Shown one piece after another: positions 54,855 through 63,288 of a stretch of 64,000 nucleotides of DNA (positions within the stretch are counted from its first letter, which is position 1; each line of letters begins with the position of its first letter). The notes beneath the pieces are model-generated. The model saw only the letters and a list, made by a program, of their open reading frames with translations, did no database searches and had not been told where the DNA came from. Source of the stretch: Nitrospira sp. Lineage in GTDB: Bacteria; Nitrospirota; Nitrospiria; Nitrospirales; Nitrospiraceae. The translations under genes were made by a program, and so were the position numbers. The stretch lies in NCBI GenBank assembly GCA_029881435.1, contig JAOUMR010000003.1:1-64000 (forward strand), in the 5' to 3' direction.

Positions 54855-56132
54855 CTACTCATAACGTAACGCCGCGACCGGCTCAAGCTTTGCCGCCTGA
54901 TTGGCTGGATACACCGTGGCCACAAAACTGATCAGAATGGCGGAGCCTGCCACGAGTATGACGTCTTCAGCCAGCACATGCACCGGAATGGTTGAGATGT
55001 AATACACGGACGGATCAAACGTCCAAAACGTTTGAATCAGCCAGAGAAAGGTATAGCCCAAAGGGATGCCAATACCGGTGCCGGCAAATCCGATGATCAA
55101 CCCGTTCAGCATAAAGATGCGGCGGATGCTCCGTTTAGTCGCACCCATGGCTTTGAGGATCGCAATTTCCTTCTGCTTCTCCGTGACGATCATGGTCAGG
55201 GTACTGACGATGTTGAACGAGGCTACGATCGTAATCAGGACGAGCAGCAGAAACATCATCGTCTTCTCCAGCTTCAGGGCCGAGAAGAGATTGCGGTTCA
55301 TCTGCATCCAATCCCTGGCTCCGTGGCTGAATCCCAGCTCCTGTTCGATGCGACGAGCGGTCTCTGCGGCTTGGAAGACATCGGTCACCTTGACCTCGAT
55401 CCCGGATACGCTTCCAGTCATGTTGAAAAATTTTTGGGCCTCGCCGAGCTCGATATAGGCTAACGAGGAGTCGTATTCGTACATGCCGGAATGGAAGAGC
55501 GCGATGACTGCGAAGGTTCTGATTTTGGGCACCATTCCCATTGCGCTGACCGGACCGACAGGTGAGACCACGTTGACTGTGTCGCCGACAAACGCGCCCA
55601 GCCTCAGCGCCAGCTCTTTGCCGAGAATAATCCCGGGTTTCTCGACGACACGGGGACGGCCTTCAGGGTCGTCGTCCGATGCTTGGGTGACCTTCACCGG
55701 GGTGAGCAGATCGAGCAATTGGCCGGACGTAATATTTTTTGGGAGCTCGGTGACGTTGGCTTCGCGTTTCGGGTCGATTCCACGGAGGACGATCCCCTGC
55801 ACGCCCGATTGAGTGGTCAGGAGTACTTGGCGGAGCACAAAGGGCGTAGCAGCCACGACATCAGGTACCGTCTGAATCTTGTCGGCCAGACCGTCGTAGT
55901 CGGTCATATTCTCTTTCATGCGTTCTTGGACGATGATATGGGCTGTCGTGCCGAGAATCTTGCTCTGAATATCTTCCCGGAAGCCGGTCATAATCCCAAC
56001 GGTGCCGATGAGCGCTGCTACGCCCAGCGTGATGCCGGCGATCGACACGAAGGTGTTCAGCGAAATTGTCCGGTTGCGACGCTTAGCGCGCAGGTAGCGA
56101 AGCCCGACGAAGATTTCATACGGGAGGGTCAC
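54855..56132 (-). CDS. lolC: Lipoprotein-releasing ABC transporter permease (LolC/LolE)
   Basis: A 425-residue permease of the LolC/E family: an N-terminal helix (FVSIAGITLGVAALIGTVGI), a large periplasmic domain (about 45-270) and three C-terminal helices (MMFLLLVLITIVASFNIVST, MLNGLIIGFAGTGIGIPLGY, and one near 380). The cytoplasmic coupling segment EIAILKAMGATKRSIRRIF is diagnostic. Only one permease gene is present, so it may form a homodimer (LolF-like) rather than a LolCE pair. It starts 2 bases after lysS. Confidence 0.9.
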   Translation of the reverse strand: MTLPYEIFVGLRYLRAKRRNRTISLNTFVSIAGITLGVAALIGTVGIMTGFREDIQSKILGTTAHIIVQERMKENMTDYDGLADKIQTVPDVVAATPFVLRQVLLTTQSGVQGIVLRGIDPKREANVTELPKNITSGQLLDLLTPVKVTQASDDDPEGRPRVVEKPGIILGKELALRLGAFVGDTVNVVSPVGPVSAMGMVPKIRTFAVIALFHSGMYEYDSSLAYIELGEAQKFFNMTGSVSGIEVKVTDVFQAAETARRIEQELGFSHGARDWMQMNRNLFSALKLEKTMMFLLLVLITIVASFNIVSTLTMIVTEKQKEIAILKAMGATKRSIRRIFMLNGLIIGFAGTGIGIPLGYTFLWLIQTFWTFDPSVYYISTIPVHVLAEDVILVAGSAILISFVATVYPANQAAKLEPVAALRYE

Positions 56133-56134
56133 GC

Positions 56135-57619
56135 TTATGGTTTCTCCGGCCTCAATTGAGGGAAGAGGACCACGTCACGGATAGAGGCCTGATCGGTGAA
56201 CAACATGATCAATCGGTCGATGCCGATCCCTTCTCCGGCGGTCGGCGGCATCCCGTACTCCAGGGCGCGCAGAAAGTCCTCATCAACGAGATGCGCTTCA
56301 TCGTCTCCCGCCTCACGCTGAACGGCCTGACCTTCAAACCGTTCACGTTGGTCCAACGGATCGTTCAACTCGGAAAAGGCGTTAGCAATCTCCCTGCCGG
56401 CGATGAAAAGCTCGAATCGGTCGGTCAGGGTGGCGTCTGAATCTTTTCGTCTGGCGAGCGGAGAAATATCGATCGGGTAATCGGTAATAAACGTAGGCTG
56501 CTGCAAATTCGGCTCGACGGTTTCCTCGAAGATCTCATTGATGATTGTGAACAACGACGCCTTGGGGTCCACCGGCACGTGCAGCCGCTGAGCGGCCGCC
56601 AACGCCTTCTCGCGGTCCTGCAGCACCGACGGATCAAGGGCATTCACCTCGAGAATAGCTTGATGATAGGACCATCGTCGCCATGGAGGCGTAAGCACAA
56701 TATCTTTCCCTTGGTAGGGAATGACCGTCTTGCCGAGTAGTTGTTGGGCGAGGCTCGAGACCAGCTCCTCAGTGAGCGCAATCAGGTCTTGATAATCCGC
56801 GTATGACACGTAGAACTCCAGCATCGTGAACTCGGGATTGTGGATCGTCGAGATGCCTTCATTCCGAAAGTTCCGATTGATCTCAAACACTCGCGGAAAT
56901 CCACCCACGATCAGACGTTTCAGATAGAGTTCCGGGGCGATGCGCAGATAGAGATCGACGCCGAGCGCATTATGGTGCGTGACGAACGGTTTGGCGGCGG
57001 CGCCTCCGGGAATTGGATGCATCATAGGGGTCTCGACTTCAAGAAAGCCGCGTTCGATCAGAAACGCGCGGATGCCGGCGATGATGCGGCTCCTGGTGGA
57101 AAAGATCTGGTGGACTTGAGGATTGGCGATCAGATCGACATAGCGTTGTCGATACCGGGTTTCAACGTCTGTCAGGCCATGCCACTTCTCCGGGAGCGGG
57201 CGGAGGGCTTTGCTGAGAAACGTCAGCTGATGAACTTCGACCGTGAATTCATTCGTTTTTGTGCGGAACAACGTCCCTGTGACGCCGATCCAATCGCCGA
57301 GATCGAGCTGCTCCACCACGGTATAGGCCTGCTCCGACAAGTGATCTTTCTTGAGGTACACCTGGAGGCGGTCGGCTCCGTCTTGCAGAACCGCAAACCC
57401 GGCCTTCCCAAATCGACGCAGCGCAACGACTCGTCCGGCAATGGTGCAGGAGATCTTTTCCTGCTCCAATGTGTCCTTGGGTTTTTCGCCGTGCTGTTTC
57501 AGCAGTTGCCCGGCCCGGTCCTTGACCTCGAAGCGGCTGCCGTAGGGAGCGATGCCGGCTTCTCGAAGAAGGTCGAGTTTCTTGATCCGTTGTTGCCGCT
57601 GTTCGTTCAGTTCGTCCAT
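56135..57619 (-). CDS. lysS: Lysine--tRNA ligase, class II
   Basis: A 494-residue class II LysRS. The N-terminal OB fold (about 55-150) has ISCTIAGRVVALRRFGKAGF. Motif 2 is in YLKRLIVGGFPRVFEINRNF and RNEGISTIHNPEFTMLEFYV, and motif 3 is GIGIDRLIMLFTDQASIRDV near the C-terminus. It charges tRNA-Lys. It lies between prfB and the lipoprotein permease in one tight operon. Confidence 0.96.
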   Translation of the reverse strand: MDELNEQRQQRIKKLDLLREAGIAPYGSRFEVKDRAGQLLKQHGEKPKDTLEQEKISCTIAGRVVALRRFGKAGFAVLQDGADRLQVYLKKDHLSEQAYTVVEQLDLGDWIGVTGTLFRTKTNEFTVEVHQLTFLSKALRPLPEKWHGLTDVETRYRQRYVDLIANPQVHQIFSTRSRIIAGIRAFLIERGFLEVETPMMHPIPGGAAAKPFVTHHNALGVDLYLRIAPELYLKRLIVGGFPRVFEINRNFRNEGISTIHNPEFTMLEFYVSYADYQDLIALTEELVSSLAQQLLGKTVIPYQGKDIVLTPPWRRWSYHQAILEVNALDPSVLQDREKALAAAQRLHVPVDPKASLFTIINEIFEETVEPNLQQPTFITDYPIDISPLARRKDSDATLTDRFELFIAGREIANAFSELNDPLDQRERFEGQAVQREAGDDEAHLVDEDFLRALEYGMPPTAGEGIGIDRLIMLFTDQASIRDVVLFPQLRPEKP

Positions 57620-57637
57620 GGTTTAGGTACGTGATGA

Positions 57638-58784
57638 CTACAAATCGTCTTCGGGTCCGCCGACCGGCGCGAGTTGGTCACTGCCCTTTCCGAGCTTCTT
57701 TTTTAAAAACGCTTCGATGAATCCATCGAGATCCCCGTCCATGACGGATGACACATTGCTGATCTGATGGGCGGTTCGGTGATCTTTAACCATCTGGTAG
57801 GGTTGGAACACGTAGGAGCGAATCTGGCTGCCCCACGCGATGTCCTTTTTCTCGCCGACGATTGCGTTAAATTCCGCTTCCTTCTTTTTCTGTTCCAATT
57901 CAAAGATGCGCGCTTTCAAGATCTTCATGGCGCCGTTTCGGTTTTGAAGCTGGGAGCGTTCGTTCTGGCATTGCACGACAATGCCGCTCGGCAAGTGTGT
58001 AATGCGAATGGCGGTTTCGACCTTGTTGACATTCTGGCCTCCGGCGCCGCCGGCTCGGAAGGTATCGATCCGGAGGTCCTTGTCGTCGATCGCGACGTCG
58101 ATATCTTCGCTCAGCTCCGGATACACGAAGACGGACGCGAATGACGTATGCCGCCGCTTGTTGGAGTCGAACGGAGAGATGCGCACCAAGCGATGGACCC
58201 CGGCTTCCGCCTTTAAATAGCCGTAGGCGTAGGCCCCTGTGATGGAGAGCGTCACGCTCTTGATGCCGGCCTCGTCGCCGGGTAACAAGTCCAGTGTTTC
58301 GACCTTGAACTTCTTCTGTTCTGCCCACCGCACGTACATCCGGAGGAGCATCTGCGCCCAATCCTGTGATTCCGTGCCTCCGGCGCCTGGATGAATCGCG
58401 ATGATGGCATTATTAGGGTCCAGTTCCCCAGAGAGGAGGAGCTCAACACGCAGGGTCGCCAGGCGTGGTTCCAGCTGATTCAGTTCACCGACCAGCTCGG
58501 TCTCAAGCGTTGAATCGCCGCTCTCGTGTGCGAGTTCCAACAGAGCTCCCAAATCGTCCATTTTCGCTTCTATTTCACGCCACTGCTGAAGGTCTCGTTC
58601 AATCGTTGCCTTTTTCCGGCTGACCACCGCGGCGTTGCGGGTGTCGTTCCAGAAATGCGGCTGGCCCATCTGCGCTTCAAGTTCTTCCAAGTCGGCAGTC
58701 ATCTGAGCGAAGTCAAAGATGCCCCCGTAATTCTGAGACTTGCTCACCAAGGGTGCGAACACGAACGTCTACGTCTTCTAACAT
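57638..58784 (-). CDS. prfB: Peptide chain release factor 2, expressed by +1 programmed frameshift
   Basis: RF2 recognises UGA and UAA stop codons. The gene starts at ATG 58784 behind AAGGAGG, encodes 23 codons ([20 protein letters not shown] and GHL), then meets an in-frame TGA at 58713-58715. A +1 slip at CTT-TGA-C, skipping base 58715, enters the main frame ([15 protein letters not shown]...) to give 381 residues. The main frame holds the GGQ motif in [15 protein letters not shown] and the SPF anticodon-like motif in [14 protein letters not shown]. Annotating it from the ATG-like codon in the second frame would give a wrong N-terminus. Confidence 0.95.
58712..58726 (-). promoter_or_regulatory. 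prfB programmed +1 frameshift signal
   Basis: On the minus strand GGGGG (58722-58726) acts as an internal Shine-Dalgarno three bases before CTTTGAC (58712-58718), matching the E. coli signal AGGGGG-TAT-CTTTGAC closely. When RF2 is scarce the ribosome pauses at TGA and slips forward by one base, which gives autoregulation. This is known for the family; here the site is seen directly. Confidence 0.93.
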
Positions 58785-58802
58785 TGAACGATCCTCCTTC
58801 GG

Positions 58803-60419
58803 TCATGCCGGTGTGATAGTCGTCAGGGCTGGTTCCTTCGTGCGGAAATACGCGAACAGAAACAAAAGTCCGCAGATTATAACACAGGCGTGGGCAAACA
58901 CATCGCCATAGTAGCTGTAAAACGTGCGGGTGTGCTTGGTCGGGATCGTTGCGTGTAATACCAGCTCGGTAAATAGGGGCGTCGCCTGAACGATCTGCCC
59001 AAAGGGATCGACGAACCCGGAAATTCCGGTATTGGCGGCACGCGCGAAGGCGAGGTGATTTTCGACCGAGCGAAAGACGACCATGGCAAAGTGCTGCGCC
59101 GGCGCCGAGGAAGGTCCAAACCATCCATCATTCGTGATGGTCACCAGAAACTCCGCACCGTTCGCGGCGAACTGACGGACCAAATCCGGGAAGATCACTT
59201 CATAGCAGATAGCCACACCAAACTTAACGGGCCTGGTGTCGGTCGAACTGGCTCTGCTCCACGATTTAGGGTTGAACGAAAGAGTCGTCGGTCCTGGACC
59301 TGGTTCAAAGTCGCCGATGCCTTCGACAAGTTTGTCGAGGAAGAACAGCAACGACGATTTGAGGGGGATGTATTCTCCGAACGGGACGAGATGGTGCTTG
59401 TCGTAGCGGCCGAGGATTGTGCCGTCCATTCCCAACAGGTAGGCACTGTTCAGGAGGTACGGTCGGCGGTCTGGGTAAAACCGCAGTGCCGGACTGCCGA
59501 GCAGGAGCGGCGCCTGAGCACGTTCTGCCCACGCGATCAATTGTAACTGATACTCCTGCTCTCGCTCCAAGATGAACGGCGTTGCGGCTTCTGGCCACAC
59601 GATCAAGTCCGTACCATCGCCAAGTTGGGCGGTCAGGCGGTCAAGGCGTCGCATCGTTTCATCGCGAAAGGACTGCTCCCATTTCACGGCTTGATCGATA
59701 TTCGGTTGGACGACACCCACGGTGATGGAGGGTTGCGTCTGTTTCACGTCCCTGTCGCTCAAGACCGCCGAACTATAGAACCATGAGAGCACCATGCACG
59801 CGGCCGCAGTCGTCAGTAACTCCCAGGGAAGCTTAACCGGGTGAAAACCTCGGAAAAACGGCATGATCCACAAAATCAACTCGGCTAAGGCCACATTTAC
59901 CAGCACGACCAAGAAGGACACTCCGTAGACACCTGTATGGTCTGCCACCTGGATCAAGTCCAGTTCGCGGTATTGTGAATAGCCCAGGAGACACCATGGA
60001 AAGCCTGAGAGGAGATAGGTACGAAGTAGCTCGAGCGCGACCCAGAAACACGGGGCAAAGAAAATTCCATAGCGTGGGATGAGCTCGCGGAGCCAGACAA
60101 ACGCGAGGCTATAGAGCGCGACGTACAGTCCGAGGTATGCGGTAAGGAGCAGCAGAATCGCGTAACTGATGGGCTCTGGTACCTTGCCGTAGGTCGTCAT
60201 GGCTGTGACGACCCAGGCCATGATACCGGTGAATCCAATGACTCCGCTCAGCCAGCCGATCCAAAATGCTCGTTTCCTGGAACATTGATCGAGCGCGAGA
60301 TGGAGGGGAACAAGGACGACCCAGGCCAGCAATCCCCAGTCGAACTTCGGAAAGCAAAGAGGCAACAACAGCCCGCTCGCGCAGGCAAACATGATTTGGC
60401 GCGAACGAACTCCATTCAT
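58803..60419 (-). CDS. lnt: Apolipoprotein N-acyltransferase
   Basis: A 538-residue Lnt: about six to eight membrane helices (first 215 residues, starting IMFACASGLLLPLCFPKFDW), then a nitrilase-like periplasmic domain with the catalytic Glu in LIVWPEAATPFIL, Lys in DKHHLVPFGEYIPL and Cys in VAICYEVIFP, and a last C-terminal helix. It adds the third acyl chain to lipoproteins in the inner membrane. The start MNGVRSRQ was preferred to an upstream in-frame codon at 60473. It is the first gene of the lnt-prfB-lysS-lolC-lolD run. Confidence 0.94.
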   Translation of the reverse strand: MNGVRSRQIMFACASGLLLPLCFPKFDWGLLAWVVLVPLHLALDQCSRKRAFWIGWLSGVIGFTGIMAWVVTAMTTYGKVPEPISYAILLLLTAYLGLYVALYSLAFVWLRELIPRYGIFFAPCFWVALELLRTYLLSGFPWCLLGYSQYRELDLIQVADHTGVYGVSFLVVLVNVALAELILWIMPFFRGFHPVKLPWELLTTAAACMVLSWFYSSAVLSDRDVKQTQPSITVGVVQPNIDQAVKWEQSFRDETMRRLDRLTAQLGDGTDLIVWPEAATPFILEREQEYQLQLIAWAERAQAPLLLGSPALRFYPDRRPYLLNSAYLLGMDGTILGRYDKHHLVPFGEYIPLKSSLLFFLDKLVEGIGDFEPGPGPTTLSFNPKSWSRASSTDTRPVKFGVAICYEVIFPDLVRQFAANGAEFLVTITNDGWFGPSSAPAQHFAMVVFRSVENHLAFARAANTGISGFVDPFGQIVQATPLFTELVLHATIPTKHTRTFYSYYGDVFAHACVIICGLLFLFAYFRTKEPALTTITPA

Positions 60420-60535
60420 CGTGCCGTACCTTAGCGAAAAGATTCGCCGACTTGCAAGAGAACACGCGAACAATCAGCGACTTGGGACGTTTGCCACGTG
60501 CTTTTCCACGGCGAGGTAGGGTATTCTTAATTTGT

Positions 60536-60865
60536 ATGGAACGGCGTCAGCATCGTCGTGTTTCGGGACAGGTTAAGACTCTGCTTCGGGCAAACTCGCA
60601 TGAGGTGGAAGGGGAGACGGTCGATCTTTCACTCGGCGGCGCCAGGATCGAGAGCTCACTGGATGTCCAACCGGGAAAACCAATCGTGGTCAAACTCCTG
60701 ATTCCGGGTGACGACGTTCCGATCGTGATCAAGCAAGCGCAGGTTCAATGGAACATCGATCGGACCTTTGGTGTGAGGTTTTTCGACGTGCCGAAGCAAG
60801 AGCTGGACGAATTAGAAGCGTTGATCGAAGAATGTATTGCGCTGGATGAAGGAAGAGAGGCATGA
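60536..60865 (+). CDS. PilZ-domain protein
   Basis: A 109-residue single-domain PilZ protein, third of its kind in the window. MERRQHRRVSGQVKTLLRAN holds the RxxxR motif (RRQHRR), and VDLSLGGARIES is the D-x-S-x-x-G motif, so both c-di-GMP contacts are intact. It is divergent from lnt and overlaps the next small gene by 4 bases. Confidence 0.86.
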   Translation: MERRQHRRVSGQVKTLLRANSHEVEGETVDLSLGGARIESSLDVQPGKPIVVKLLIPGDDVPIVIKQAQVQWNIDRTFGVRFFDVPKQELDELEALIEECIALDEGREA

Positions 60866-61077
60866 AACCGGTGAGTACTCAGAACGAAACTCAGAATGAT
60901 GACCCGCGCAGTTGGATGGGTGGAGAAGCGACCGTCGGCTCCCAAGCCCGTCGATATATCCGCCGCCAAGCAGGGCCACCGGCTTCTCTGCTCGGCGTCA
61001 TCCTCGGACTCACCTTCCTCGGCGGCCTGGCCCTGGGCAGCTCTGTTGGGTTGCTCTGTCGATCCAAAGGCAAGTAG
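60862..61077 (+). CDS. Small single-pass membrane protein
   Basis: A 71-residue protein: a polar N-terminus (to about residue 38), one glycine-rich membrane helix (ASLLGVILGLTFLGGLALGS) and a basic tail CRSKGK. The ATG overlaps the PilZ stop, so the two are co-translated. It may anchor the PilZ protein or its target at the membrane; that is inference. No family was recognised. Confidence 0.65.
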   Translation: MKPVSTQNETQNDDPRSWMGGEATVGSQARRYIRRQAGPPASLLGVILGLTFLGGLALGSSVGLLCRSKGK

Positions 61078-61315
61078 CTTTACCGCGATAGATTTGAGCC
61101 CCGTCCCCTCCTGATCAGCTATCAGAACGCGGTCTCTATAGCCACCACTTAGGTCATCTCGAGAGCCTATGAAGGGCGCTCGCCGAGTTGCAATTTTCGA
61201 GGCTCAAGTTCCACTGCTGGTGCTGAGCGCCGCAGATTGACCAGAACCAGACATCTCCGCAGAAACACCGCCCTGATCTGCTGCTACTCCACTTCGATAG
61301 AGTGTAGAATGAAGC

Positions 61316-62380
61316 ATGCCGCACTCTAGGAGATCATCAGCCAAGGGGATTCGTCTGCCGGTGAGATTGATTCTGTTAATGGCATCTTTCCTTGCGGGGC
61401 TCTTCCTAATCGCACTGCCGATATCCACTGAATCAGCGCAGCCTGAATCAGATCGAGGGACTTGGCACACGGCTGCGCCCGCGCCGACGAAGCGGACGGA
61501 GGTGGCTGCTGCGGCAATGGACGGAAAAATTTTCGTCGTTGGCGGGTTCGAAAAGCCCAGCTTGGGCAATGTGGTGAATTTCGCGATTACGCCGTCCGTC
61601 GAAATGTATGATTCAACGACGGACCGATGGGCTTCCAAAGCGTCCATGCCGGTCGGCCTGCATCATGTCGGCATCGGTGTGGTAGGTGGACGCTTGTATG
61701 TCATCGGTGGGTACTCTCAGTCGACATTTAGTGTTTGGAATCCAGTGGCGACGGTGTATGCCTACGATCCTGCCACGGACAGCTGGACTGAGCGCGCTCC
61801 TATGCCGACTGCGCGTGGTGCCTTGTCTGTGAGCGAGCATGAGGGAAAGCTCTATGCCATCGGCGGCTACGATCGGAAGGCCAACAATGCGCAGGTCGAA
61901 GTGTATGATCCCGTGAGAAACGTCTGGACAACCGTAGCGCCTCTGCCGACTCCTCGTGATCACCTCGCCACCGCGACTATTGGTGGGAAGATTTATGCGT
62001 TCGGTGGGCGCTTGAATGGCGACTATTCTCGCAATCTCGCTGTGACGGAACGGTACGATCCTGCTACCGATCGTTGGACGCGCGTCTCGGATCTTCCAAC
62101 TGCACGGAGCGGTATCACTGCTGCTGTGGTCGCGGGCAAGATCGACGTGTTCGGCGGCGAAGGGGTAGCCGGGACGTTCAATGAGAACGAAGCTTACGAT
62201 CCGGTGCGTGATACCTGGCAGCGTCTGGCCCCGATGCCGACGGCACGTCACGGTCTTGGATCAGCAGTCGTTCAAGGGCGTATTTATGTTATCAGCGGCG
62301 GGCCGACGCCCGGCGGTTCTTTCAGCGATCTGAACGAAGTATTTGACACAGCCTTAGGAAGCAATCAGAAAGCTGACTGA
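61316..62380 (+). CDS. Exported Kelch-repeat beta-propeller
   Basis: A 354-residue protein with a signal peptide or anchor (about 14-42, LILLMASFLAGLFLIALPIS) and six Kelch blades, each with a GG pair and a closing Y-D-P...W: for example LYVIGGY, VYAYDPATDSWTERAPMPTA, LYAIGGY, VEVYDPVRNVWTTVAPLPTP. Six blades make a full propeller. Such periplasmic or surface propellers bind proteins or sugars; no catalytic residue is visible. It stands alone. Confidence 0.88.
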   Translation: MPHSRRSSAKGIRLPVRLILLMASFLAGLFLIALPISTESAQPESDRGTWHTAAPAPTKRTEVAAAAMDGKIFVVGGFEKPSLGNVVNFAITPSVEMYDSTTDRWASKASMPVGLHHVGIGVVGGRLYVIGGYSQSTFSVWNPVATVYAYDPATDSWTERAPMPTARGALSVSEHEGKLYAIGGYDRKANNAQVEVYDPVRNVWTTVAPLPTPRDHLATATIGGKIYAFGGRLNGDYSRNLAVTERYDPATDRWTRVSDLPTARSGITAAVVAGKIDVFGGEGVAGTFNENEAYDPVRDTWQRLAPMPTARHGLGSAVVQGRIYVISGGPTPGGSFSDLNEVFDTALGSNQKAD

Positions 62381-62688
62381 TTCAATTCTCTTGCATCTTC
62401 GACGGTACGGCAGGATCCACACTCCAATCGACTGCGCATTTTGACATTCTGTTCTACATGTGGAACCGGCTTGTCGAAAGCCCGATCAACCTCGCTATGC
62501 CGCAGCGCGTATTCCCACGAATGTGTACTATCGTGGGCTCAAATCGAGAGGATTCCAACGAGGCCAGAGGCTTGGCGTTGCTGCATCTCAAACGGCTCCA
62601 CGACAGGCTTCAGTTGTCTGAAAGCCGAACGATCCTCCGCTATATGCATCGCACAGTCGAACGATGAGGTATCTTAGCCGCAATTTAG
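62381..62688. other. Stretch without a clear gene
   Basis: About 308 bases between the Kelch gene and the protease gene. Two overlapping plus-strand frames of about 70-78 codons exist (from 62441 and 62458), but neither has a ribosome-binding site, recognisable family or convincing composition. No hairpin or tRNA was seen. Confidence 0.45.
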
Positions 62689-63288
62689 TTAGCCGGCGTT
62701 GAGACTGGTGGCGTTACTGATGAGAAGGAAGTAACCAGAATTATAGAAGGTATGCAGACTGATCGAAGGATACACAGATCCGAAGCGATCTTGTACGAAA
62801 CCGAAACAAAGAGAGGGGATGAGCACGAGTAAGGACCAAGAAATGGAATGGTTGGCCAGATGGGCCAAAGAGAATAAGCATGAGGTCAGCAGATTGGAGA
62901 TGGATAGACCAAACCATGTCTTCTGCATCGACCTGGATTGCAGCAGATGCCCCTGGACGATGCCACGGAATAGCAACTCTTCGAACAAGGGTTGCCATAG
63001 GGCAACGGAGAGGAAACCCATTGACCATATGGCATACCAAGGCAGTGGTTGAAACGCCAAGAACTCTATTAGTGAAAACCAGACTATCGGACCAAGAGCG
63101 ACCAAGAAGAGAAAGATAAAATCCCGATGAAAGGGGCGGGCAAGTCGAAGTCCGAGTAGGGCCACTACTTGAGCTGAGTGGTTTGGTAGAGAGAGTAAAC
63201 CGGAAGAGACGCCCTGCATCTCTATCATGCACGCGGAGTGCAGCTTTTTCTGTAACGATATTCCTCTCGTCCCGAAACTTAATCTCAT
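62689..63288 (-). CDS. CPBP-type intramembrane protease, probably MrtJ-like sorting enzyme
   Basis: A 199-residue membrane protein with about five to six helices and the glutamic-protease motifs of the CPBP/Abi family: EELLFRG (E103, E104, R108), then His143 in LFSLAHL and His179/Asn183 in SLHTFYNSGYF. The ATG at 63288 overlaps the stop of the upstream subtilisin-like gene as ATGA, so the two are co-translated. That partner ends in a Cys-containing tail with a membrane helix and Arg cluster, like a JDVT-CTERM sorting signal. Proteases of this class are thought to process such tails. Family is well supported; the pairing is inference. Confidence 0.78.
   Translation of the reverse strand: MRLSFGTRGISLQKKLHSACMIEMQGVSSGLLSLPNHSAQVVALLGLRLARPFHRDFIFLFLVALGPIVWFSLIEFLAFQPLPWYAIWSMGFLSVALWQPLFEELLFRGIVQGHLLQSRSMQKTWFGLSISNLLTSCLFSLAHLANHSISWSLLVLIPSLCFGFVQDRFGSVYPSISLHTFYNSGYFLLISNATSLNAG

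Noticed and set aside
61204-61647. A 147-codon minus-strand frame overlapping the Kelch gene start
   Set aside because: Most of it is antisense to the Kelch signal peptide and first blade; no family or start signal.
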